A DNA stretch of 52,517 nucleotides from an uncultured Bacteroides sp. Its GTDB lineage: Bacteria > Bacteroidota > Bacteroidia > Bacteroidales > Bacteroidaceae. This document shows, in pieces, positions 44,361 through 51,443 of the stretch (the stretch's first letter is position 1; each line of letters opens with the position of its first letter). The translations under genes were made by a program, and so were the position numbers. The stretch is taken from positions 1 to 52,517 of the forward strand of contig CASEYC010000034.1 in assembly GCA_949292025.1 (NCBI GenBank), read 5' to 3'. Under the pieces are notes generated by a model. That model made no database searches. It worked only from the letters and a program-made list of their open reading frames with translations, and was not told where the DNA came from.

Positions 44361-44959
44361 TCAGGCTAAAAAAACGGCCAAGAGGCAAGCGAGGTATTTC
44401 CCCAGGCTATCGTGCAGGCGGGCCAATGCGTTCTTAATGTGATACTTGACCGTATTGACAGAGATGCCCAGTTCTGCGGCGATTTCCTCGTATTTTTTTA
44501 TTTCAAAACGGCTTTTGAGGAATACCTGCCGACACTCCGCAGGCAAGGCGGCTATGGAATGGTGTATCTCGTGCTCCAGTTCCCGCTCCAGCAGGCGGCC
44601 CAGCGGATAGTCGTCCGACTGGATATAACGCTCGGACAAGGGCTGCTTCCCGTCTTCCTCACCTTCCAAAGCCGAAAAGGCAACCTCGGTGCGCTCCCGG
44701 CGCGAGGCAGATGGTCGAGGCAACGGTTGCGGACCGCCTGAAGCAAATAGCTGCGCAGGGAAACCCGTATGTCCAGCGACTCGCGGATTTCCCACAAGTG
44801 GAAAATGACATCGCCCACCAAGGTCTCGGCCGTATAGTCATCCCCCACCCACTCGCGAGCCAGATGACACAACACGGCATAATGCTTCTCATAAAGAAAC
44901 CTGTAAGCCGCTTCCTTGCCCTGCTTCAACTGGTGTATCAAGAGTTGTTCTTCAATCAT
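44361..44959 (-). pseudogene. ECF sigma factor gene, frameshifted
   Basis: From ATG 44959, region 2 is intact (FLYEKHYAVLCHLAREWVGDDYTAETLVGDVIFHLWEIRESLDIRVSLRSYLLQAVRNRCLDHL), and region 4 (IAALPAECRQVFLKSRFEIKKYEEIAAELGISVNTVKYHIKNALARL) lies in a different frame, ending at 44361. The frames must switch near 44698-44712 by the equivalent of a one-base deletion. No slippery heptamer is visible, so programmed frameshifting is unlikely; mutation or sequencing error remain. The unshifted product would run to 44552 with a scrambled tail lacking region 4. It belongs to the FecR/SusCD circuit. Confidence 0.85.
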
Positions 44960-44985
44960 ATCACAAAAGGCGGTCAAAGATGCGG

Positions 44986-44993
44986 CAAAGATA
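44986..44993 (-). promoter_or_regulatory. Promoter element of the ECF sigma gene
   Basis: CAAAGATA on the plus strand, i.e. TATCTTTG on the minus strand, 26 bases before the ATG at 44959; rules out the TTG at 44977 as the preferred start. Confidence 0.7.
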
Positions 44994-45043
44994 CGCCTTT
45001 TTATCCAATAAACAAACTTTCAGACGCGGGTGCAAGTTATGCA

Positions 45044-45160
45044 GAACAAAGTGTTCCAGGGCGCGAAACACTTGGTTCCAAGGCGCGGAACACTTAGTTC
45101 CAAGTACGCGAAACACTTGGTTCCAAGCACGCGGAACCAAGTGTTTCAGATACGTGAAAC
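45044..45160. repeat. 22-bp tandem array 4 with inverted terminal units
   Basis: Direct units start at 45061, 45083 and 45105 (CGCGAAACACTTGGTTCCAAG type; periods 22, 22, then 23). The unit at 45128 is inverted (CGCGGAACCAAGTGTTTC), as is the partial unit at 45044-45060 (AGAACAAAGTGTTCC). The core GGAACACTTAGTTCC is a near palindrome. It lies in the divergent spacer between the ECF sigma gene and the DUF456 gene. Confidence 0.9.
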
Positions 45161-45179
45161 GAAATAAGCAGTAGATTCT

Positions 45180-45210
45180 GCGGATTTCACGGAGAATCCG
45201 CTTACCTTTG
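45180..45210 (+). promoter_or_regulatory. Promoter of the DUF456 gene, with a 9-mer-type hairpin
   Basis: TACCTTTG at 45203-45210. Directly upstream, 45180-45201 (GCGGATTTCACGG...GAATCCGC) is a short relic of the 9-mer palindrome. Confidence 0.6.
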
Positions 45211-45247
45211 TCCCCAAGAAACAAACCTTCATACACATTATCATATT

Positions 45248-45721
45248 ATGGACATTCTCCTGATTATCCTGGGCGCCCTCTGCCTGCTCACCGGACTGGC
45301 AGGCTGCATCCTGCCCATGTTGCCAGGCCCGCCGTTGGCCTATGCCGGATTGTTGCTACTGCACTTCACGGAACGGGTACAGTTCAGCGTTGCCCAACTG
45401 CTGGTATGGCTGGGCATCGTGGTGGTCATCCAGGTGTTGGACTATTTCGTCCCCTTGCTGGGAGCCAAGTATAGCGGCAGCAGCAAGTGGGGCACACGCG
45501 GTTGCCTGGTGGGCACGGTGGTCGGGCTGTTCTTCATGCCGTGGGGCATCATCCTGGGACCGTTCCTCGGTGCTGTCATCGGCGAACTGTTGGGCGGGCG
45601 CCAGGCAGGCGAGGCGCTGAAGTCGGGATTGGGCTCTGTATTGGGCTTCCTGCTGGGCACAGTGCTGAAGTGCGTGGTATGCGGTTACTTCATCTGGCTG
45701 TTTGTTACGGCTTTGCTCTGA
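45248..45721 (+). CDS. DUF456 membrane protein (intact copy)
   Basis: 157 residues, almost all hydrophobic: helices at about 2-25, 28-45, 50-68 and, after a Lys/Gly-rich turn (GAKYSGSSKWGTRGC), two Gly-rich re-entrant helices (GTVVGLFFMPWGIILGPFLGAVIGELL and GLGSVLGFLLGTVLKCVVCGYFIWLFV). This matches DUF456 inner-membrane proteins with glycine-zipper-like segments; function unknown. A second copy about 2.2 kb downstream is broken. It has its own promoter, with no operon partner. Confidence 0.9.
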   Translation: MDILLIILGALCLLTGLAGCILPMLPGPPLAYAGLLLLHFTERVQFSVAQLLVWLGIVVVIQVLDYFVPLLGAKYSGSSKWGTRGCLVGTVVGLFFMPWGIILGPFLGAVIGELLGGRQAGEALKSGLGSVLGFLLGTVLKCVVCGYFIWLFVTALL

Positions 45722-45749
45722 AAAAAGGAGGCAAAAGTTCCGCTTTTTA

Positions 45750-46331
45750 TCACAAGTATTTCTTGAAAAACGCCTCGAACTTGTCGAACGGAATGATGTC
45801 CATCCTGTCATACAAGTCGGTATGGCTTGCACCGGGAATAATCATCAGTTCCTTGTTGTCTCCTTTCAATTTGCCGAAAGCCTCCTGGGAAGCCGGAAGT
45901 GAATAGGCCTTCTCTCCATGTACAACAAGCACGGCGGAACGGATTTCGTCTGCATGGTCGAGCAAGGAGAACGTGAGGAAAGGCAGGTCGGCTATCTTCT
46001 CCCAACCTCCGTTGGAGTTCACTGAACGGGGCTGTCCGCCGCTTTCTCCGCAGAATGACGGATCGAAAGCAAGAGTGATGAACCCACGTTCGGCAAGTGT
46101 CTGGGCATACAGTCCAGATGCCTGCTCCTTTACCGCCCCGTAAGGACCGCAGACCGTGATTGTGGGCAGTTTCCCTACATGGTTCTTAGGCATGTACAGG
46201 TCGCCGACCAGACGGATGCCGTAACGGTTGGTGAAGCTGACTTTCTTGTGGCTAACTTTGTCACTGAGGGCAAATGTCTTGTCCCATTCGGGAGTGTTGA
46301 TGTATTTCGTTTCCATGTTTAATCTGTTCAT
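45750..46331 (-). pseudogene. Alpha/beta hydrolase with internal deletion
   Basis: An open frame of 193 residues, but relatives as I know them are about 310-340. The N-terminal part is intact up to FDPSFCGESGGQPRSVN, including the strand and oxyanion region. It then jumps to SNGGWEKIADLPFLTFSLLDHADEIRSAVLVVHGEKAYS and the His-box GASHTDLYDR. The missing stretch (junction near 46010-46030) would hold the nucleophile elbow GxSxG and most of the cap. Without the nucleophile it cannot be an active esterase/peptidase-type hydrolase. The deletion kept the frame, so a protein may still be made. Confidence 0.75.
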
Positions 46332-46337
46332 TGATTA

Positions 46338-46683
46338 TTATTCGTGAATCTTGTGTAAGCCGATGCCTTTTACCGTGGGCAAATCCATATCGTCATAAAT
46401 CGGGCTTTTCCCGGTTTCAAGCGTGGCGATGGCATCCCTCTCTTTTTCCGTAAGCGTAAAGTCAAGGATGTTGAAGTTCTCTATCATCCGTTCCTTGCGC
46501 ACCGTCTTGGAGATGACCACCACATTGCGCTGATTCAGCCAGCGAAAGACAACCTGACCACATCCGGTAACCCACTTCGATGGCATCGCATACGATTCTT
46601 TCTGTTTCATCCACCGGAACCTGAAACACGCCGAATCCGATGGCCGGCATCATTACGCCATTATTCAATCTTACATCTTTCAT
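46338..46683 (-). pseudogene. Aldo/keto reductase remnant
   Basis: The N terminus of an aldo/keto reductase (MKDVRLNNGVMMPAIGFGVFQVPVDETERIVCDAIEVGYR, start 46683) is fused near 46550-46575, in a shifted frame, to the C-terminal end (GQVVFRWLNQRNVVVISKTVRKERMIENFNILDFTLTEKERDAIATLETG...). The middle, about 160-170 residues including the catalytic Tyr and Lys, is gone. The deletion boundary and frame change make it non-functional. It lies seven bases upstream of the damaged hydrolase, so both probably formed one operon. Confidence 0.85.
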
Positions 46684-46834
46684 ATCATTATGAGTTTTAA
46701 TTTCTGATGCAAAATTACGGAGTGCCTGTTGTTCTGTTGTTACATAATTGAGGGCAATATTTTCACTATTCGTGGTTTTTCTATATATTTATCCTGAGCA
46801 TTAAAAAAAGAAGAAGATGAAACGTCTGTAAAAT

Positions 46835-46894
46835 TCAATTGGCAATCCTATACTCACTCGGTGTCATGCCTGTCACTTTCTTGAGCATCCCGTA
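46835..46894 (-). pseudogene. AraC-family C-terminal scrap
   Basis: Minus-strand codons read YGMLKKVTGMTPSEYRIAN then stop, the extreme C terminus of an AraC-type regulator (typical KKxxGMTPSEYR). No frame continues upstream. The 46684-47184 stretch otherwise holds no gene, only this scrap and the 46990 array. Confidence 0.7.
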
Positions 46895-46989
46895 ACTTTG
46901 CAAGCAGAAAATCACCTTTCTGTTAATAATTAGTCAAATGAAAAGACAGCCAAAGACACCCCGTTTGCCCGTCGGGGACACACGAAATG

Positions 46990-47074
46990 CTCGTGGGGGT
47001 TCAACGAGGGTCTCGTGGGGGTTCAACGAGGTGGTCGTGGGGGTTCAACGAGGGTCTCGTTGGGGTTCAACGAC
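46990..47074. repeat. 22-bp tandem array 5
   Basis: Four units start at 46990, 47012, 47034 and 47056, exactly 22 bp apart. The core is CTCGTGGGGGTTCAACGAG, whose ends (CTCGT/ACGAG) are complementary; the linkers are three bases or so (GGT, GTG, GGT). The fourth unit differs by one G to T and a final G to C. It is strongly strand-asymmetric (G-rich on plus). Confidence 0.92.
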
Positions 47075-47184
47075 AAACCGCTGAAAATCAGCAGGCTGCA
47101 AAGGCGTTTGACAAGCATTGGGAGAAGACACAAAAAAGGATGTCTGTATGATTTTTTAGAAAATGAGTGTAACAAGCAAGCATC

Positions 47185-47409
47185 ATGCCCCACTATCTGT
47201 CGGAAATATGCAAAAAGATAAGCGGAAGGCCTGCCTCTTACTGGATAGACCGCTTCACTATGCAAGAAATCACCCGCCTGCTCCGGCAAAAAGAACTTTC
47301 GTTGACTGAAATCGCAGAGCGGATGAATTTCTCTTCTGTATCTTATTTCAGCCGGTATGTGCAGAAGCGAATCAACCTGTCACCTTCGGAATACAAAAAT
47401 CATATCTGA
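47185..47409 (+). pseudogene. AraC-family regulator, C-terminal HTH fragment
   Basis: 74 residues starting PHYLSEICKKISGRPASYWIDRF, in which the first HTH of an AraC DNA-binding domain begins, followed by LSLTEIAERMNFSSVSYFSRYVQKRINLSPSEY, the second HTH and family signature. The N-terminal sensory domain is absent. Scraps of a possible N-terminal remainder (KKGCLYDFLENECN) appear in another frame just upstream, suggesting frameshift plus deletion. It could be transcribed with the broken DUF456 copy two bases downstream. Confidence 0.8.
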
Positions 47410-47411
47410 CT

Positions 47412-47741
47412 ATGGACATTCTATTGATTATCCTGGGTGCCCTCTGCCTGCTCACCGGACTGGCAGGCTGCATCCTGCCCATGTTGCCCGGCCCGCCGTT
47501 GGCCTACGCCGGCCTGCTGTTGCTGCACTTCACAGAGCGGGTGCAGTTTAGTGTCAGTCAACTATTGGCATGGCTGGGCATCGTGGTGGTCATCCAAGTG
47601 CTGGACTATTTTGTTCCCCTGCTGGGCGCCAAGTATAGCGGCAGCAGCAAATAGGGCATGCGCGGTTGCCTGGTGGGCACGGTGCTGAAGTGTGCGGTGT
47701 GCGGTTATTTCATCTGGCTGTTTGTTACAGCTTTATGCTAA
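47412..47741 (+). pseudogene. DUF456 membrane protein, second copy with nonsense codon and internal deletion
   Basis: Near-identical to 45248-45721 for the first 80 codons, then TAG at 47652-47654 replaces the tryptophan codon of the intact copy (KW becomes K-stop). After it, the frame matches again but lacks exactly 48 codons: GTVV...LLGTVL has become GTVL. In the intact copy the deleted segment is bounded by GGGCACGGTG (45511) and GGGCACAGTG (45655), so the loss is explained by recombination between 10-bp direct repeats. It ends TAA 47739-47741. Confidence 0.93.
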
Positions 47742-47813
47742 ACCACACGGCAAAACTTACGTTTTTTCATTTTATTTAGCACGGTTCTTACACTTATATC
47801 AAATGATTTCTCC

Positions 47814-47821
47814 TATATTTG
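47814..47821 (+). promoter_or_regulatory. Promoter element of the oxidoreductase operon
   Basis: TATATTTG, 26 bases before the ATG at 47848; excludes the upstream open frame that runs through the DUF456 relic. Confidence 0.7.
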
Positions 47822-47847
47822 TCATACACAAACTCAACGACATAAAC

Positions 47848-48936
47848 ATGGATCAACCCACATGCAAAATCAAGGCCGCTTTGATAGGATTCGGCCGAAT
47901 GGGACAAATGTATGCTGAAACGATGTCGCAAAGCGGACGCTGGGACATCGCCTATATTTGTGACCTTTCCCCTGAAATTCGTGCGAAAGCTGTCCAAAGG
48001 TTTCCCCAAGCCCAAGTCATCGCCCATGACCAAACCATCTTCGATGATGAAAGCGTACAGATGGTAGGTCTCTTCGCCTTGGCAAACTCCCGAAAAGAAC
48101 AAATAGAGAAAGCCATACGCCACCGGAAACATATCCTGACCGAAAAGCCAATAGCCGACACGATGGAGAAAGAATGGCAAGTAGTAGACATGACAGAAGC
48201 TTGCGGACTGGTCTGTGGCGTCAATCTCTACCTGCGCAACTCATGGTATCATCAAGCCATGAGGCAGTTCATCGATGAAGGAGAGATAGGCGAGCTGGCC
48301 ACCCTGCGCATCTGCCACATGACACCTGGATTGGCCCCCGGCGAGGGACACGGATACGAAGGCCCCGCTTTCTATGACTGCGGAATGCATTACGTAGACA
48401 TCGCACGGTGGTATGCCCGAAGCGAATACAAGACTTGGCATGCACAAGGCATACGCATGTGGAACTATAAAGACCCTTGGTGGCTGCAATGCCACGGCAC
48501 ATTTGAAAACGGAGTAACATACGACATTACCCAAGGCTTTGTCTACGGACAACTGTCCCAACAACAGACACACACTTCGTATACGGACATCATAGGCACC
48601 AAAGGCATCGTACGCATGACACATGACTTCAAGACTGCCGTAGTAGAATTGCACGGCGTCCACCGCACCCTACGCATCGAGAAGCCCTACGGAGGGAAGA
48701 ATCTGGACACACTATGCAACCAGATGGCAGACTCTATCCTGAGTGGCCAACGGAATCCGCTGCTTCCGCCAATGCGTGACGCAGCCATTGCTTCGCAAAG
48801 AGCCTGGCTATTCTTGGACGATGCACGCCAACACGACCTGCCAGCCATAGGAAATCTGCAAACCTTGGAAGACATCAAGGAACGGCGCCGCCACATGACC
48901 AATGGCTATGGCCTACTTCGCCCCTCAAAATCCTGA
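47848..48936 (+). CDS. Gfo/Idh/MocA oxidoreductase (cytosolic)
   Basis: 362 residues from ATG 47848. Rossmann loop ALIGFGRMGQMYAETM, then the dinucleotide-binding EKPIADT (the family EKP motif, Lys is catalytic) and a C-terminal GFO/IDH domain with GPAFYDCGMHYVDIARWY, where the His is the usual catalytic residue, and a typical beta-sheet. No signal peptide, in contrast to the next gene. Oxidises a sugar ring hydroxyl with NAD(P). First gene of a four-gene operon with a secreted sister oxidoreductase, DUF1080 and a TIM barrel. Confidence 0.92.
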   Translation: MDQPTCKIKAALIGFGRMGQMYAETMSQSGRWDIAYICDLSPEIRAKAVQRFPQAQVIAHDQTIFDDESVQMVGLFALANSRKEQIEKAIRHRKHILTEKPIADTMEKEWQVVDMTEACGLVCGVNLYLRNSWYHQAMRQFIDEGEIGELATLRICHMTPGLAPGEGHGYEGPAFYDCGMHYVDIARWYARSEYKTWHAQGIRMWNYKDPWWLQCHGTFENGVTYDITQGFVYGQLSQQQTHTSYTDIIGTKGIVRMTHDFKTAVVELHGVHRTLRIEKPYGGKNLDTLCNQMADSILSGQRNPLLPPMRDAAIASQRAWLFLDDARQHDLPAIGNLQTLEDIKERRRHMTNGYGLLRPSKS

Positions 48937-49016
48937 AAGCGACACCGACCTATCATAACAACAAGACCACAAGTTACTTTCATTCAATAATTCATTTACC
49001 TTTAAAAATTAAAAGC

Positions 49017-50504
49017 ATTTCAACATTCACCCGACGAGAATTTCTCAAGACCGGCGGTCTGGCTTTGGCCGGACTCACCATTGCCCCCAGCAGCATCCTG
49101 GGGCGCAGTCACGGACACATCCCGCCCAGCGATAAACTGAACATCGCAGCCATCGGCATCGGCGGCATGGGACACACCAACATCAACAACGTAAAGAACA
49201 CGGAGAACATCGTAGCCCTGTGCGACGTGGACTGGCGTTATGCCAAAGGCGTGTTCGACGAACTGCCCAACGCCAAACGGTATTGGGACTACCGCAAGAT
49301 GTTCGACGAGATGGGCAAGAGCATTGATGCTGTCATCATCGCCACGGCAGACCACACGCATGCCATCATCGCAGCAGACGCCATGACTTTGGGCAAGCAC
49401 GTATTCTGCCAGAAACCCCTCACCCACTCCGTCTACGAGTCGCGCCTGCTGACCCGCTTGGCCGCTTCGACCGGCGTGGCCACCCAAATGGGCAACCAAG
49501 GCTCGTCCGACGAAGGCACCGACTTGGTGTGCGAATGGATTTGGAACGGCGAGATTGGCGACATCTACAAAGTGGAGTGCGCCACCGACCGCCCCATCTG
49601 GCCGCAAGGCTTGAACGCCCCGGAGAAAGAAGACCGTATCCCCAAGACCTTGAATTGGGACCTCTTCACCGGTCCGGCCAAACTGAATCCCTACAATGAA
49701 ATCTACCACCCGTGGAACTGGCGCGGTTGGTGGGACTATGGCACCGGCGCCTTGGGCGACATGGCATGCCATATTCTCCACCAGCCCTTCCGCGCCCTGA
49801 AGCTGCAATATCCCACCAAGGTGGAAGGCTCGTCCACGCTGTTGCTCAACGCTTGCGCCCCGCAAGCCCAACACGTCAAACTGACCTTCCCCGCCCGCGA
49901 GAACCTGCCCAAGGTGGCCATGCCCGAAGTGGAAGTACATTGGTATGACGGCGGCATGATGCCCGAACGCCCGAAAGGTTTCCCCGAAGGCAAGCAACTG
50001 ATGCAGAGCGGAGGCGGACTGACCATCTTCCACGGTACGAAAGACACACTGATCTGCGGTTGCTACGGACAGAATCCGTGGTTGCTGTCCGGCCGTGTGC
50101 CCAATGCGCCGAAGGTGTGCCGCCGCGTGCCCAACGCCATGAACGGCGGACACGAAATGGACTGGGTGCGTGCCTGCAAGGAAAACAAGGAGAACCGCGT
50201 GCCCTGCAAGTCGGACTTTGCCGAGGCTGGCCCGTTGAACGAAATGGTAGTAATGGGTGTGCTGGCCATTCGCCTGCAAGCCCTGAACCGCACGCTGGAA
50301 TGGGACGGCGCCAATATGCGCTTCACCAATATCGGTCCGGACGAAACCATCCGTACCGTTATCAAGGATGGTTTCCAAATCCACAACGGACACCCGACCT
50401 TCGACAAGACATGGACCGACCCGGTCAATGCACAAGCCTTCGCGCAAGAGCTTATCAAGCACACATACCGCGAAGGATGGTCGTTGCCCGCCATGCCGAA
50501 ATAA
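49017..50504 (+). CDS. Tat-exported Gfo/Idh/MocA oxidoreductase, ATT start candidate
   Basis: 495 residues if started at the ATT at 49017. The in-frame codons after it read STFTRREFLKTGGLALAGLTIAPSS, a textbook twin-arginine signal with RREFLK. No in-frame ATG, GTG or TTG precedes this motif within the spacer; the first conventional candidate, TTG 49065, would cut the signal in half. The mature part has AIGIGGMGHTN, QKPLTHS, GTGALGDMACH and long inserts typical of glycoside-oxidising relatives. The cofactor-loaded enzyme would be exported folded. 80 bp after the first oxidoreductase, before DUF1080. Confidence 0.88.
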   Translation: MSTFTRREFLKTGGLALAGLTIAPSSILGRSHGHIPPSDKLNIAAIGIGGMGHTNINNVKNTENIVALCDVDWRYAKGVFDELPNAKRYWDYRKMFDEMGKSIDAVIIATADHTHAIIAADAMTLGKHVFCQKPLTHSVYESRLLTRLAASTGVATQMGNQGSSDEGTDLVCEWIWNGEIGDIYKVECATDRPIWPQGLNAPEKEDRIPKTLNWDLFTGPAKLNPYNEIYHPWNWRGWWDYGTGALGDMACHILHQPFRALKLQYPTKVEGSSTLLLNACAPQAQHVKLTFPARENLPKVAMPEVEVHWYDGGMMPERPKGFPEGKQLMQSGGGLTIFHGTKDTLICGCYGQNPWLLSGRVPNAPKVCRRVPNAMNGGHEMDWVRACKENKENRVPCKSDFAEAGPLNEMVVMGVLAIRLQALNRTLEWDGANMRFTNIGPDETIRTVIKDGFQIHNGHPTFDKTWTDPVNAQAFAQELIKHTYREGWSLPAMPK

Positions 50505-50552
50505 AGAACTTAGCTGACCATTCATTCTTAACTTATAACAAACTTCAATCGT

Positions 50553-51419
50553 ATGAAACACGTATTTTACACCTTGGGATGTGCCACACTGGCCCTCTCA
50601 CTGGCTGCCTGCGGCAGCAAGAAACAAAACACGGAAGCCGAAGCCGAGACCAAAGCTCCTGCCGTTCCGGAATATGCCTTAATGGACAAGGCGCAAGTCA
50701 ACCTGGATGAGTTCCCCAAAGACGCCGATGGCTACATCACCCTCTTCGACGGCAAGACCTTGAAAGGGTGGCGTGGCTATGGCCGCGACACCGTGCCCGG
50801 ACGCTGGGTTGTGGAAGACGGCTGCATCAAGTTCAACGGCAGCGGCGGCGGTGAAGCCCAAGTGAACGACGGCGGCGACCTGATTTTCGCACACAAATTC
50901 AAGAACTTCGAGTTGGAACTGGAGTGGAAAATTTCCAAAGGCGGCAACTCGGGCATCCTCTACCTGGCCCAAGAAGTGACCACAAAGGACAAGGACGGCA
51001 ACACTGTCGTGGAACCCATCTACATTTCCGCACCGGAATACCAGTTGCTGGACAATGAGAACCACCCGGATGCCAAGTTGGGCAAGGACAACAACCGCCA
51101 GTCGGCTTCGCTGTACGACATGATTCCCGCCGTTCCGCAAAACGCCAAACCTTTCGGCGAATGGAACAAAGCCAAAGTCATGGTCTACAAAGGTACCGTC
51201 GTTCACGGACAAAACGATGCCAACGTGCTGGAGTACCACCTCTGGACACCGAAATGGACGGAAATGCTGCAAGCCAGCAAGTTCAGCGAAGAAGCTTGGC
51301 CCTTGGCCTTTGAACTGCTGAACAACTGTGGCGGTGAGAACCATGAAGGCTACATCGGCCTGCAAGACCACGGCGATGACATCTGGTTCCGCAACATCCG
51401 TGTGAAGATTATGGAATAG
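50553..51419 (+). CDS. DUF1080 (3-keto-disaccharide hydrolase) lipoprotein
   Basis: 288 residues with a lipobox (LAAC, Cys at about 21) and a Glu/Ala-rich linker. The DUF1080/PF06439 domain (about 55-288) is a concanavalin-like jelly roll: YITLFDGKTLKGWRGYG, RWVVEDGCIKF, DLIFAHKFKNFELELEWKISKGGNSGILYL, YQLLDNENHPDA and HEGYIGLQDHGDDIWFRNIRVK. DUF1080 enzymes are reported to cleave 3-keto-glycosides. Two oxidoreductases upstream could create the 3-keto group, supporting a joint pathway. Confidence 0.93.
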   Translation: MKHVFYTLGCATLALSLAACGSKKQNTEAEAETKAPAVPEYALMDKAQVNLDEFPKDADGYITLFDGKTLKGWRGYGRDTVPGRWVVEDGCIKFNGSGGGEAQVNDGGDLIFAHKFKNFELELEWKISKGGNSGILYLAQEVTTKDKDGNTVVEPIYISAPEYQLLDNENHPDAKLGKDNNRQSASLYDMIPAVPQNAKPFGEWNKAKVMVYKGTVVHGQNDANVLEYHLWTPKWTEMLQASKFSEEAWPLAFELLNNCGGENHEGYIGLQDHGDDIWFRNIRVKIME

Positions 51420-51443
51420 CCCACCTCCAAATCGTCCACAAAC

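Noticed and set aside
44698-44712. Programmed -1 frameshift in the ECF sigma gene
   Set aside because: No X-XXY-YYZ slippery heptamer or downstream stem is evident; mutation or sequence error is the simpler reading.
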